From Neomesorhizobium albiziae (GTDB lineage: Bacteria > Pseudomonadota > Alphaproteobacteria > Rhizobiales > Rhizobiaceae): a stretch of 64,000 bases of DNA. A program made the translations under genes and the position numbers. Below, piece after piece: positions 1 to 8,571 of this stretch; the stretch's first letter is position 1; the number at the start of each line of letters is the position of its first letter. Below the pieces are notes generated by a model. That model was not told the origin of the DNA, ran no database searches, and saw only the letters and a list, made by a program, of their open reading frames with translations. The stretch spans positions 62,001-126,000 of the forward strand of contig NZ_FOSL01000001.1 of the NCBI RefSeq assembly GCF_900114255.1, in the 5' to 3' direction.

Positions 1-976
1 TTTTCGGTGTACCGTATGCCTTCATATAGACGTCGCGTTTGGCGATCATGGCCGCCATGGCCGACTTGCCGCCGCCGAGCGACTTGGCGACCGCCGTCAC
101 GTCCGGCACGACGCCGTAATGCTCGAAGGCGAAGAAACGGCCCGAACGGCCGACGCCGCACTGCACCTCGTCGGCGACCCACAGCACGCCATACTGGTCG
201 CACAACGCCCGGAGCTTCTGCCAGAATTCGGCGGGCGCCTGCACGATGCCGCCGCCGCCCTGGATGGTTTCCAGAACGATGGCGCCGATTTCAGGATCGG
301 ACTTGAATGCCCGCTCGATGGCGTCGATATCGCCGAACGGCACCCGCACCGTATTGTCGGTCAGCTTGAACTCGCCGCGGTAAAGCTGGCCGTCGGTAAT
401 CGCCAGCACGCCCTTGGTTTTTCCGTGGAATGAGTTCTCGGCATAAACAACCTTCGGGCGCTTTGGCCCGGCGGCGCGCTCGGCGATCTTGATCGCCGCT
501 TCCATGGCTTCCGAGCCGGACGAGCCGAGGAACACCATGTCGAGGTCGCCCGGCGCGATCTGCGCAAGATTGTGCGCGAGTGCGGCCGCATATTGCGACA
601 TGAAGGCGATGGCGATCTCGTGGCGTTTTTCGTCCTGGAACTTTTCGCGCGCCGCGATGATGCGCTTGTGGTTGTGCCCAAGCGCCAGCGATCCGAATCC
701 GCCGAAGAAATCGAGGATGCGGCGGCCGTTCTGGTCGACATAGAACATGCCTTCCGCCGTCTCGATCTTGATCTTGTGGAAGCCGAGCAGCTTCATGAAG
801 TGCAGCTGGCCGGGATTGAGATGCGCCTTGAACAGGTCGGTCATGCGGGCGACGTCCATCGCCTTGGATTCCTCGACGCTGATCATCGCCGGCTTGACGA
901 TCGCCGCCGGCGACAATGCCGGAGCGTTGACGACGGCGCGGGCGTCGTCTGTCTTGGGTTTGGTCATGGCGGTCAT
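1..976 (-). CDS. Class III PLP-dependent aminotransferase, C-terminus beyond the window
   Basis: The visible 325 residues form the N-terminal two thirds of a fold-type I class III aminotransferase. Seen: a cofactor-phosphate segment SSGSEAMEAA, a DEVQCGVGRSG segment holding the conserved Asp, and the motif AVAKSLGGG whose Lys (about residue 298) should be the PLP Schiff-base lysine. The ATG at 976 follows a GGGAG ribosome-binding site; a second in-frame ATG lies at 967. It is the last visible gene of a minus-strand run starting with a UbiA prenyltransferase, so a lipid-linked sugar is a possible substrate. Related enzymes include acetylornithine/ornithine aminotransferases and hopanoid HpnO; the sequence does not fix the substrate. 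Confidence 0.88.
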   Translation of the reverse strand, partial: MTAMTKPKTDDARAVVNAPALSPAAIVKPAMISVEESKAMDVARMTDLFKAHLNPGQLHFMKLLGFHKIKIETAEGMFYVDQNGRRILDFFGGFGSLALGHNHKRIIAAREKFQDEKRHEIAIAFMSQYAAALAHNLAQIAPGDLDMVFLGSSGSEAMEAAIKIAERAAGPKRPKVVYAENSFHGKTKGVLAITDGQLYRGEFKLTDNTVRVPFGDIDAIERAFKSDPEIGAIVLETIQGGGGIVQAPAEFWQKLRALCDQYGVLWVADEVQCGVGRSGRFFAFEHYGVVPDVTAVAKSLGGGKSAMAAMIAKRDVYMKAYGTPK

Positions 977-999
977 CTTTGTCTCCCTCGCAGCCCGAT

Positions 1000-2007
1000 C
1001 TATTCGGCCGGTACGTGGTTGGCGGCCACTGTATGACCGTCTTTCTTGGCGCGATATTCCTTGTAGGCGGCGATCAGCATGTCCTCGTCGCGGTATTGCG
1101 GAACCCAGCCGAGCTGGCGCTCCCCCTTCGAAACGTCGAGCACGCATTCCTCATCGGCGATCAGATACTGTTCCGGATCCATGATCGGCATGTTGATCAG
1201 ATCGAGCAGATCGAGCGTCCGCTTCACCGCCCAGCCGGGTGTCGGGATCAGCAGGGACTTCGAACCGGCGTGCCGGATCAGGTCGCCGAGCAGCTTGCGC
1301 ACCGGCGGCGGGTTGAGCGAGCCCAGATTGTAGGCTTCGTTGGGCACGCCTGCCTTCCAAGCAAGCCGCGCCGCTTCGGCGCAGTCGAACACCGAGATGA
1401 ATTGGTACGGATTCCTGCCGGAGCCAATCATCGGCACCGGCAGGTTCATGTCGATCAGCTTGAACAACTTTTCCAGAATGCCGAGACGGCCGGGACCGAT
1501 GATCAGCCGCGGGCGGAACAGCGAAATGTTCATGCCGCGCTTGCGCCATTCGGCGGCAAGCTCCTCGGTCTTCAGCTTCGACCAGCCGTATTCGCCGAGC
1601 GGCGCCACCGGATGTTCTTCGGTCATCGGATAGGTGACGGTGTGGCCGTAGATCATGTCGGTAGTGAAGTGCACCAGCCTCGGCGCATCGACCCGGTCCA
1701 TCGCCTTGATGATGTTTTCGGTGCCGTGCACGTTCACCGGCCAGAAGAAGTCATGCCGCTTGGCGCGCACCTGGATCGGCGACAGCATTTTTGCCGACAG
1801 ATTGTAGACCATGTCGTCGGCGCGGATACCCACCTTGGCCACCGACGCGGGGTCGGTGACATCGCACTCCACGAACGTCCCCTTGCGGTAATGCGTCAGG
1901 TCGCTCTTGACGATGTCGGCGACGACGACCTCCTCGCCATCGGCGATCAGCTTTGGCGCAAGATGGCGGCCGACGAAGCCGTCGCCTCCGAAAATGATGT
2001 GTCTCAT
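1000..2007 (-). CDS. NAD-dependent epimerase/dehydratase (extended SDR)
   Basis: A 335-residue extended short-chain dehydrogenase. The N-terminus MRHIIFGGDGFVGRHL carries the GGxGFxG Rossmann signature, and the active site has YGWSK (YxxxK) preceded by a TTDMIYG segment. Family members epimerise, dehydrate or reduce nucleotide- or lipid-linked sugars. The ATG at 2007 overlaps the stop of the upstream EamA gene (ATGA), so the two are probably translationally coupled. In mycobacteria the DprE1 oxidase works with the classical SDR DprE2; this protein could fill an analogous reductase or epimerase role here, but that is inference. Confidence 0.85.
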   Translation of the reverse strand: MRHIIFGGDGFVGRHLAPKLIADGEEVVVADIVKSDLTHYRKGTFVECDVTDPASVAKVGIRADDMVYNLSAKMLSPIQVRAKRHDFFWPVNVHGTENIIKAMDRVDAPRLVHFTTDMIYGHTVTYPMTEEHPVAPLGEYGWSKLKTEELAAEWRKRGMNISLFRPRLIIGPGRLGILEKLFKLIDMNLPVPMIGSGRNPYQFISVFDCAEAARLAWKAGVPNEAYNLGSLNPPPVRKLLGDLIRHAGSKSLLIPTPGWAVKRTLDLLDLINMPIMDPEQYLIADEECVLDVSKGERQLGWVPQYRDEDMLIAAYKEYRAKKDGHTVAANHVPAE

Positions 2008-2432
2008 CGTGTCAACTCGCTTGTACTGACGCTCTGTTCTGGGGTGCTTGCCTCTGCATGGCCACTGCCGCCCTGGGCGATCAGCACGGTGCCAATGCAG
2101 ATGAAGGCGATGCCGGCGATGCGCCAGGCGTTCAGATCTTCGTGGAAGACGAAGTAGGCGAACACCGCGACCGCCACATAGGCAAGGCTGAGGAACGGAT
2201 AGGCAAAGGAGAGCTCGACCTTGGACAAGACGTAGAGATGCGATGCCATCGAGATCACGAAGGTGCAAAGGCCGAGGAAAACCCACGGGCTGAACACGAT
2301 CTGCAAAAGCTTCAGCACCGGGTTGGCGCCCTCGAAGCTGATCGATCCGAGCGACATCATGCCGTGCTTCAGCATCAGCTGCGCTGCGGCGTTGGTCATC
2401 ACTGTAAAGAGTATGAATCCGAGATATTTCAT
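2004..2432 (-). CDS. Small EamA/DMT-type four-helix membrane protein, possible lipid-linked sugar flippase
   Basis: This 142-residue protein has about four hydrophobic helices and one EamA-like domain, close in size to ArnE/ArnF or small multidrug resistance proteins rather than the ten-helix EamA exporters. An in-frame GTG exists at 2441, but the ATG at 2432 has AGGTGG at good spacing, so I use it. ArnE/ArnF-type proteins move undecaprenyl-phosphate-aminoarabinose across the inner membrane. Placement between a DprE1-like oxidase and an epimerase fits a transporter for a polyprenyl-phosphate sugar; a drug exporter is the alternative. The C-terminal tail is hydrophilic. Confidence 0.8.
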   Translation of the reverse strand: MKYLGFILFTVMTNAAAQLMLKHGMMSLGSISFEGANPVLKLLQIVFSPWVFLGLCTFVISMASHLYVLSKVELSFAYPFLSLAYVAVAVFAYFVFHEDLNAWRIAGIAFICIGTVLIAQGGSGHAEASTPEQSVSTSELTR

Positions 2433-2441
2433 GCTTTCCAC

Positions 2442-2551
2442 CTGCCGACGACACTTCTACACAAACACAAAAATAATTCGTGAAACAACCTCTAAAATTC
2501 GAATAAGATCACGTTTATCTCTTTGTTTACCAACAATAATTCAAAGGCATA
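2442..2551 (-). promoter_or_regulatory. AT-rich gap, possible internal promoter
   Basis: About 110 bases between the FAD oxidase stop and the EamA start are strikingly AT-rich compared with the surrounding genes. It is the only real gap in an otherwise tightly packed minus-strand series, so an internal promoter for the last three genes is plausible. I could not assign clear -35 and -10 boxes. Confidence 0.3.
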
Positions 2552-3901
2552 TCAAGCCGCCGCCTGTCCCGCGCCCGCACCTGGCGATGCCAGCCGCATC
2601 GCGGTGCGCGACCAGAGGTCCGACATGAAGGCGGGATCGCGCGCGGCCTCCAGCTTCTGCCAATTCGGGAAGGATGCGGCAAAGACTTCGGCGCCCATGC
2701 GCGCATCCTTGTAGGGGTTGACCGCGCCGCCAGCGCCCACCGTGATGGCATCGAGCCGTTCCAGCAGCTTCAGGGTGGTAACACCGCGGTTCGGAAAGTC
2801 GAGCGTCAGCGTGTAGCCCGGACGCGGAAACGACAAAAGCCCGGGCGAGCGCATCGCGCCGAACCGTTTCAGCACAGTCAGGAAAGAACCCTGCCCGGCC
2901 CCCTGCGCGGCGGCCAGCAGGTCCGGCACCGCCTGCCGTGCTGCCCCTTCGGGTACCACGCTCTGGTGCTGGAACAGCCCGTTCGGCCCGTAAAGCCGGT
3001 TCCAGTCGCGCACGCCGTCGAGCGGAAAGAAGAAACCCTGGTAGCCGCTCGCATGCGGAGCTCGCGCCTTGCCTTTCTTCCAGCGGTAGGCGGCGTTGAA
3101 GGCCTTGAGGAAGGGGCGGTTGAGCACGTTGAGTGGTGGCTGGAATGGCACCGAAAGCCTGGAGCCGACCGCTGCCGCGCTGCGCGCGCCGTAGCCGGAA
3201 TGATTGCCAGTCATCAGCAGGCCGCGGCCGGCGCCTTTTCCCGAAGCGAGCTGGTCGATCCAGGCGACCGCATATTCGTTGGCGGCATCCGCCGCCTCGG
3301 CCATGTCGAAGAATTCGGCAAGGCTGCCGAACGGCGTCACTGTCTCCTCGACATCGAGGGAGGCAACCCGCATCAGCCGGATCGAGGCGTTCAGGATGAT
3401 GCCTGTCAGGCCCATGCCGCCGATCGTCGCCGAAAACAGCTCCGGATTGTATTCCGGCGAGCAATGGTGAAGCTGGCCATCGGAACGCAGCAGCGTCAAG
3501 GCTTCGACATGGCGGCCGAACGTACCGCGGCGATGATGGTTCTTGCCGTGAACGTCGTTGGCGATGGCGCCGCCGAGCGTCACGAACTGTGTACCGGGAA
3601 CGACCGCCGGAAAGAACCCGAACGGCGCGGCATGCGCAATGATGTCGCAAAGCAGCGCGCCGGCCTCGGCCACGATGACGCCTGTCCCTGCGTCGAAGCC
3701 CAGGATACGGCTCTTTGGCCGCATATCGACGATGGAGCCAGCCGTGTTCTGGCAGGAATCGCCATAAGAGCGGCCATTGCCGTAGGCAAGCAGCGAGCCC
3801 GCGCTGGCCTCGCCAGACTCCAGACGGGCGATCGCCTCATCGGCGCCGATTGCCCGGCGCGTCGGCGCAACGGTTCGGCCGAAGCTTTCATACGGCGTCA
3901 T
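2552..3901 (-). CDS. DprE1-like FAD-binding oxidase
   Basis: A 449-residue VAO/PCMH-fold flavoprotein. The FAD-binding half contains GNGRSYGDS (about 41-49) and PGTQFVTLGGAIANDVHGKN (about 102-121), which closely resemble mycobacterial DprE1, including the VHGKNHH segment (His118 here). DprE1 oxidises the C2' hydroxyl of decaprenyl-phosphoryl-ribose to the 2'-keto intermediate of arabinose donor synthesis. The gene starts three bases after the stop of a HAD-UbiA fusion that resembles the enzyme making the DprE1 substrate, which supports the assignment. A generic FAD-linked sugar or alditol oxidase is the alternative. Confidence 0.87.
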   Translation of the reverse strand: MTPYESFGRTVAPTRRAIGADEAIARLESGEASAGSLLAYGNGRSYGDSCQNTAGSIVDMRPKSRILGFDAGTGVIVAEAGALLCDIIAHAAPFGFFPAVVPGTQFVTLGGAIANDVHGKNHHRRGTFGRHVEALTLLRSDGQLHHCSPEYNPELFSATIGGMGLTGIILNASIRLMRVASLDVEETVTPFGSLAEFFDMAEAADAANEYAVAWIDQLASGKGAGRGLLMTGNHSGYGARSAAAVGSRLSVPFQPPLNVLNRPFLKAFNAAYRWKKGKARAPHASGYQGFFFPLDGVRDWNRLYGPNGLFQHQSVVPEGAARQAVPDLLAAAQGAGQGSFLTVLKRFGAMRSPGLLSFPRPGYTLTLDFPNRGVTTLKLLERLDAITVGAGGAVNPYKDARMGAEVFAASFPNWQKLEAARDPAFMSDLWSRTAMRLASPGAGAGQAAA

Positions 3902-3904
3902 CGC

Positions 3905-5338
3905 TCAGATGCCTGCCATCAGCATGAGGACGGCGCCAATCGCCACCACCACCTGGCTGCGCCAGTCGCGGATGATGAAAACGACGGGATCGTCATGCAT
4001 CTCGTCGCGGCGCGCCAGAATCCACACGCGCATCGTCAGGTAGAGCACGATCGGCGCCAGCGGCCACACCAGCCACGGTTTGGCATAGAGTTCGCGCACC
4101 GCGTCGCTGTCGATATAGAGCGCCAGCACCAGCGCCGACGAGAAGGCGGAGGCCATGCCGGCCTGCGCGACAATCTCCTGATCCTCGGCGCGGTAACCCC
4201 GGCCGGCGATCCGTTCGCCGACCGGCAGCGGCGTCGAACGCAGTTCAACGTAACGCTTCACCAGCGCCAGCGACAGGAAGAAGAAGATCGAGAAGGCGAG
4301 CAGCCAGAACGACACATCGACGCCGGTCGCGGCAGCACCGGCAAGAATGCGCATCGTGTAGAGGCCGGCAAGCGTCAGCACGTCGATCAGGAGCATGCGT
4401 TTGATCGAGAAAGAATAGGCGGTGGTGATGACGAGATAGGCCACCAGAACGCCCATGAATTCGATCGGCAGGAAGAGCGCCGTGGAGAGGCTAACAGTCA
4501 AAAGCACGGCGACCGAGGCAAAGCCGAACGGCATCGACAACAGCCCACTGGCGAACGGCCGGTTACGCTTGGTCGGGTGACGGCGGTCGAGGGCCAAGTC
4601 GAAGAAATCGTTGACGATGTAGATCGCCGACGCGGCAGCGCTGAAGGAGATGAAGGCCAGCACGCATGACAGCATCATGCCGACGTTGAAATATTCGTGG
4701 CTGAGCACCATCGGCACGGCGATGAGCCCGTTCTTCAGCCATTGATGCGCCCGCAGCATCTTGACGACGGTCTTGATCGTCGGCTTCGGCGTTTCCAGTA
4801 ATTCGCCGCCACGCGTCGATTGCCAGCGCGCGGCATGGCGGTCCGGCGCAACGACGATCGCCTCGCGCGCCGAATCGAAGACCTTGAGGTCGTGGCGGCT
4901 GTTGCCGGCATAGTCGAACCCGCAGTCGCCATAGGCTTCGACCAGCGCTGCTTGTTTGCGACCCGACGTCAAGTTGTGGGCCTCGTCCGTCGCCAGCACC
5001 TTGTCGAATATGCCGAGATGCGCGGCAATCGCTTCGGCGAACTTGCGCGGGGTGCCGGTGGCAAGGACGATCTCACGGCCGGCGGCGCGCTCGTCGCGCA
5101 ACCGCGAAAGAACTTCCGCGCGATAAGGGAGCCCGCCGGCGTCGATGTCGACCCGCGCCGCGATCTCGCGCTTAAGCCGGGCCGGCCCCGAAGACAGCCA
5201 CACAGGCACCAGGAACAGGAACAGCGGGTTTTTCCGCAGTAGCAGGAAGAGGCCTTCCCACAAAAGGTCGGTCGCGATCAGCGTGCCATCGAGGTCGACT
5301 GCCAGAGGTATCGCCTGATTGTCAGATAGCGTATCCAT
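3905..5338 (-). CDS. HAD phosphatase-UbiA prenyltransferase fusion, DPPR synthase-like
   Basis: A two-domain protein of 477 residues. Residues about 10-180 are a HAD hydrolase: DLDGTLIATD with Asp15/Asp17, ATGTPRKFAEA, and YAGNSRHD. Residues about 195-477 are a multi-pass UbiA domain with the NDFFDLALDRRHP motif (from Asn243) and a YSFSIKR segment. In the DPPR synthase type, UbiA transfers phosphoribose from PRPP to polyprenyl phosphate and a phosphatase then removes the 5-phosphate; both activities could sit in this one polypeptide. The ATG at 5338 follows GGAAG; an upstream in-frame start at 5362 is less likely. It appears to be the first gene of the cluster. Confidence 0.88.
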   Translation of the reverse strand: MDTLSDNQAIPLAVDLDGTLIATDLLWEGLFLLLRKNPLFLFLVPVWLSSGPARLKREIAARVDIDAGGLPYRAEVLSRLRDERAAGREIVLATGTPRKFAEAIAAHLGIFDKVLATDEAHNLTSGRKQAALVEAYGDCGFDYAGNSRHDLKVFDSAREAIVVAPDRHAARWQSTRGGELLETPKPTIKTVVKMLRAHQWLKNGLIAVPMVLSHEYFNVGMMLSCVLAFISFSAAASAIYIVNDFFDLALDRRHPTKRNRPFASGLLSMPFGFASVAVLLTVSLSTALFLPIEFMGVLVAYLVITTAYSFSIKRMLLIDVLTLAGLYTMRILAGAAATGVDVSFWLLAFSIFFFLSLALVKRYVELRSTPLPVGERIAGRGYRAEDQEIVAQAGMASAFSSALVLALYIDSDAVRELYAKPWLVWPLAPIVLYLTMRVWILARRDEMHDDPVVFIIRDWRSQVVVAIGAVLMLMAGI

Positions 5339-5539
5339 TTCTTCCGCCCATGCTCCCGCCAACGCCTTCGGGCGCTCCCTCGGGCGATATAGCCGCGAAG
5401 ACGAAAACGACCGTTAAACCGGCCGGCCCCGCGGGTAAACTGGCGCGAAATTCATAGTACAGAGTTAACCGGCTGCTACCAGAGCGCGTAAAAAGGCCGA
5501 GCAATTCTGCCCGGCCTGTCTAATACTTGCAGGTGCGGC

Positions 5540-5803
5540 TTACTTGATCTTGGCGACGCCGCCGGAGATCTCGATGGTTTCGGAGCCGGTCAGCGCTTCG
5601 CGGTCGCCGTTCGGCATCGTCACAAAGCAGCCGGACTGGCAGAATTCCACCGTCTCGCCCGCAGCCAGCGCAAGCTCGTTCTTGCTGCCGCCCTCGGTCA
5701 CGATCAGCGTGCGTGGCTCGGCATCCTTGTTGACGGCGCTCGCCGTGATCCCCTGCCCACTGAGGGCAAGCAGCGCAGCAATCGCGACACAGAATCTCTT
5801 CAT
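5540..5803 (-). CDS. Small exported protein of unknown function
   Basis: An 87-residue protein with a clear N-terminal signal peptide (MKRFCVAIAALLALSGQG then small residues near 20-24). The mature part is short, contains two Cys (FCQSGCF) about 10 residues into a beta-rich stretch, and ends SGGVAKIK. I do not recognise a named family. It stands alone between the prenyltransferase cluster and the MscS channel gene, with its own upstream gap. Periplasmic location is inferred from the signal peptide. Confidence 0.72.
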   Translation of the reverse strand: MKRFCVAIAALLALSGQGITASAVNKDAEPRTLIVTEGGSKNELALAAGETVEFCQSGCFVTMPNGDREALTGSETIEISGGVAKIK

Positions 5804-5936
5804 TGCACTATCGGTGTCTCCACCGCCTCTGTTGCCCAGAGAAAGCCACTGCCTTTCTCCTGTGCAACCTTATAGGAGAGCGTAGCTGAACGGCAACTGA
5901 ATGCTGCGTTCAGCCTGCCGTGGGTCGGATTTCAGG

Positions 5937-8393
5937 CTAGTCCGGATCGGGGACCTTTTTTTTGCGGCGCGAAACCGGTTTCGCCGGCTCGTCCGCGCCG
6001 TCCCCCTCCTCGGCGACGCGTGTTGACGGCTTAACCTCCGCCCGCGGCGTCGACGGGATGTCGATGCCGGCCGTGCCCAACGCGTCGAGCACGGCAAAGC
6101 GGATATCGTTCTGCACGACGGCGCCGTTGAGGATGTCGGCCAGGAATACGCGGATTTCGAACTCCTGTGCGGCCAGACCCAGATTCACGAACAGCACGAA
6201 AGGCTCGGGGTTTTTCAGAACCAAAGGGTGGCTCTTGGCAACGTCGAGCAGGATCGCGTGCGCTTGCCTGGCGTCGAAGCCGTAGGCGACATTGACCTTG
6301 ATGTCGACGCGGCCAAGCTTGTTCTTGTGCGTCCAGTTGCCGACAGCGGCGTTGATCAGCTGCGAGTTCGGCAGGATCATCGTCTGGCGCTGGAACGTCT
6401 CGATCTCGGTGGCGCGCACGCTAATCTTCTTGACCGTGCCCGAGACATCGCCGGCAACGATCCAGTCGCCGACCTTGAACGGCCGCTCGGCCAGCAGGAT
6501 CAGCCCCGAAACGAAGTTGGACACGACGTTCTGCAGGCCGAAACCGATACCGAGCGAGAGACCGCCGGCAATCAGCGCCAGGTTCGAAAGGTTGATGCCG
6601 GCAGCGGAGACGCCGACCAGAGCGGCCAGCGCCAGGCCGGCATAGCCGACGACAGTGCGGATCGAGTTGCGCACACCGGCATCGACCTTGCCGCGCGCCA
6701 TCACCGAACCATCCAGCCAGCCCTGGAACCAGCGCGTCAGGAAATAGCCGAAGACGAAGACGAGCAGCCCGGTCAGCACGCCGATCAGCGAGAAGGAGAC
6801 CGAGCCGATCTTGATTTCCGTCGCCAGTTTGTAGGCCCACGCCGTGATATCGCCCGGCTGGAAACCCCACATGAACAGGATCAGCGGCAGGCCGAGCACC
6901 ACCACGATCAGGTTGATGGCGACGCTGACCACCAGGCCAAGCTGATCGATTGTCGTCTCGTCGAGGCCGAAGACGCGCGCCACCCGCTGACCGAGCGCGG
7001 TGTTGGCGAAGGCTCCCTCGTCGGAGATCGCCCGCGCCGACAGGAAACCGATATACATCGTCGCCAGGACGGCGCCGGTGAGCACGACCTGCGCCGACAG
7101 GAAGCGGGCAAAGCCGATATAGCCGAGCAATGCCGCAACGATGGTCAAACTGCCCAGGAAATAGAGCGCAAAGCGCAACAGGGGATGCCAGCGTTTCGGC
7201 TTGCCGTTTTCGTCGACGAACGGCCGCACAAGGCCGATCAGGATCATCGGAATGCCGGTCAGGACGGTTGCCGCGAGGCTTTCGCCGACCGTCAGCGACA
7301 GCGGCGACCCCAGCACCTGGTAGACCTTGCTCAGGAAGAAATCGGCGCCTGTGAAAAACGCCGTCGCCGAGACCAGCCACAGCAGCAGCCTCGCGGCGGG
7401 CGTCTCCACCGCGATCAGCCGCCAATTAGGCAGGCGCGGCGACAGCACCGCGCTGGCGAGACGATGAACAAAGAAGAAGATGCCGATAACGATGAACAGC
7501 GCCGTCATTACCTCGCCGATATCGGCGCGCAGCACGGCAAAATAATCGTAGAGCAGATAGACGGTCGTGAGGAAGACACCCACTGCCGCCGTGGGCAGCA
7601 ACGTCGACCAGAATGCCACCGACAGGCGGCTGAGATAGGACGGGTTCTCGTTGGCCGGATCGGCGACGAAAAGCCGGCCGAAAAAGCGCCTTCCGCCGAC
7701 CAGAAGCACCATCGCCGCGAGCAGCCCGAAGAAGGTCGCCGCCAGCATCGAGCTCAGCTTGAATTGCACCACGAACCGAATCCACGACGCTATCCTGCGG
7801 TAGAGGTCGTCCGTCGCGGTGCCGAATGCGTCGACGACCTCGCCGGCGAGTTCGAAGTTGATGTCGGTGCGCTTGGTCAGAAGGTTGGCGAACAGATCTC
7901 GCCGCATTTCAGCGATCTGGTTGACCAGGTTGTTGATACGAATCGACAGGTTCTCGGCGACCCCGAGCAATCCGTTGATCTCGGCCTTTTCAGCGGCGAG
8001 GCGCTGACGTTCCTGCGTCACCACCTCCGGCTCTATCGCATCGTCCTTGGCAGGCGGCGGTCCGAGCTGCTCCAGCCGCGCGTTGATTTCCGTCAGCCGC
8101 GGCCGGAACGCCTGGCCGCTAATCAAGAGCTGCCGCCCGATATCCTCGAGCTGAAGCCTGATCTCGACCAGTTCGGCGTCGTCCTCGGCCTCCGCCGTGA
8201 TCTGCTTTTCGAGGCCGTCCGTCTTCAGCGTCAGTTGATCGATGACGTTCTGTTGTTCGCCGACGACCTGGCTGCCGAGCTGGCCGACCGCCTGCGCCGC
8301 CGCAACCAACGGCATCGCCGCCGCAACGAGCAGAATGAGAAGAGCGGCGAGGCGCCGGAAAACGGTTGGGAGCATGATGTCGGTACGGCTCAT
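5937..8393 (-). CDS. Large MscS-family mechanosensitive channel with DUF3772-type N-terminus
   Basis: About 818 residues. After a signal or anchor helix (residues about 10-35) comes a helical periplasmic region rich in Glu/Gln/Leu (about 40-190, DUF3772-like), then a series of membrane helices, then the MscS pore and beta domain with GGLSLGIGFGLQNVVSNFVS and AERPFKVGDWI. The C-terminal tail is charged and ends in an RRKKK-rich stretch. Such large MscS paralogs release solutes on hypo-osmotic shock. The ATG at 8393 is used; TTG 8399 and ATG 8375 are alternatives because no strong ribosome-binding site decides. Confidence 0.9.
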   Translation of the reverse strand: MSRTDIMLPTVFRRLAALLILLVAAAMPLVAAAQAVGQLGSQVVGEQQNVIDQLTLKTDGLEKQITAEAEDDAELVEIRLQLEDIGRQLLISGQAFRPRLTEINARLEQLGPPPAKDDAIEPEVVTQERQRLAAEKAEINGLLGVAENLSIRINNLVNQIAEMRRDLFANLLTKRTDINFELAGEVVDAFGTATDDLYRRIASWIRFVVQFKLSSMLAATFFGLLAAMVLLVGGRRFFGRLFVADPANENPSYLSRLSVAFWSTLLPTAAVGVFLTTVYLLYDYFAVLRADIGEVMTALFIVIGIFFFVHRLASAVLSPRLPNWRLIAVETPAARLLLWLVSATAFFTGADFFLSKVYQVLGSPLSLTVGESLAATVLTGIPMILIGLVRPFVDENGKPKRWHPLLRFALYFLGSLTIVAALLGYIGFARFLSAQVVLTGAVLATMYIGFLSARAISDEGAFANTALGQRVARVFGLDETTIDQLGLVVSVAINLIVVVLGLPLILFMWGFQPGDITAWAYKLATEIKIGSVSFSLIGVLTGLLVFVFGYFLTRWFQGWLDGSVMARGKVDAGVRNSIRTVVGYAGLALAALVGVSAAGINLSNLALIAGGLSLGIGFGLQNVVSNFVSGLILLAERPFKVGDWIVAGDVSGTVKKISVRATEIETFQRQTMILPNSQLINAAVGNWTHKNKLGRVDIKVNVAYGFDARQAHAILLDVAKSHPLVLKNPEPFVLFVNLGLAAQEFEIRVFLADILNGAVVQNDIRFAVLDALGTAGIDIPSTPRAEVKPSTRVAEEGDGADEPAKPVSRRKKKVPDPD

Positions 8394-8571
8394 GGCCAAA
8401 TCGAAGCAGGGCGAAAAGTCAGCCCTTGATAAAGACGCCTGCCGCCGGGGGCAAGCCGCGTCGCCGCCGCGGCAGGAGTCGGCCAGTCGAAAGGCGATGG
8501 CGCAATATTGGCTTTGGTGCGTCGGCGTGATCTATAGTCTGCCGCATCGCCCCCACATGGATGAATCATAA

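Noticed and set aside
2966-4669. A 567-residue plus-strand open frame across the FAD oxidase and UbiA genes
   Set aside because: It lies antisense to two well-supported genes and has shadow-like composition.
1-5338. Hopanoid side-chain cluster (HpnA/HpnO-like epimerase and aminotransferase)
   Set aside because: No squalene-hopene cyclase or other hpn gene is visible, and the DprE1-like and UbiA genes fit a polyprenyl-phosphate sugar pathway better; kept only as an alternative.
6228-8429. A 733-residue open frame antisense to the MscS channel gene
   Set aside because: It is rich in Arg, Gln, Asp and His in the style of a GC-rich shadow frame and has no recognisable motif, while the opposite strand encodes a clear MscS protein.
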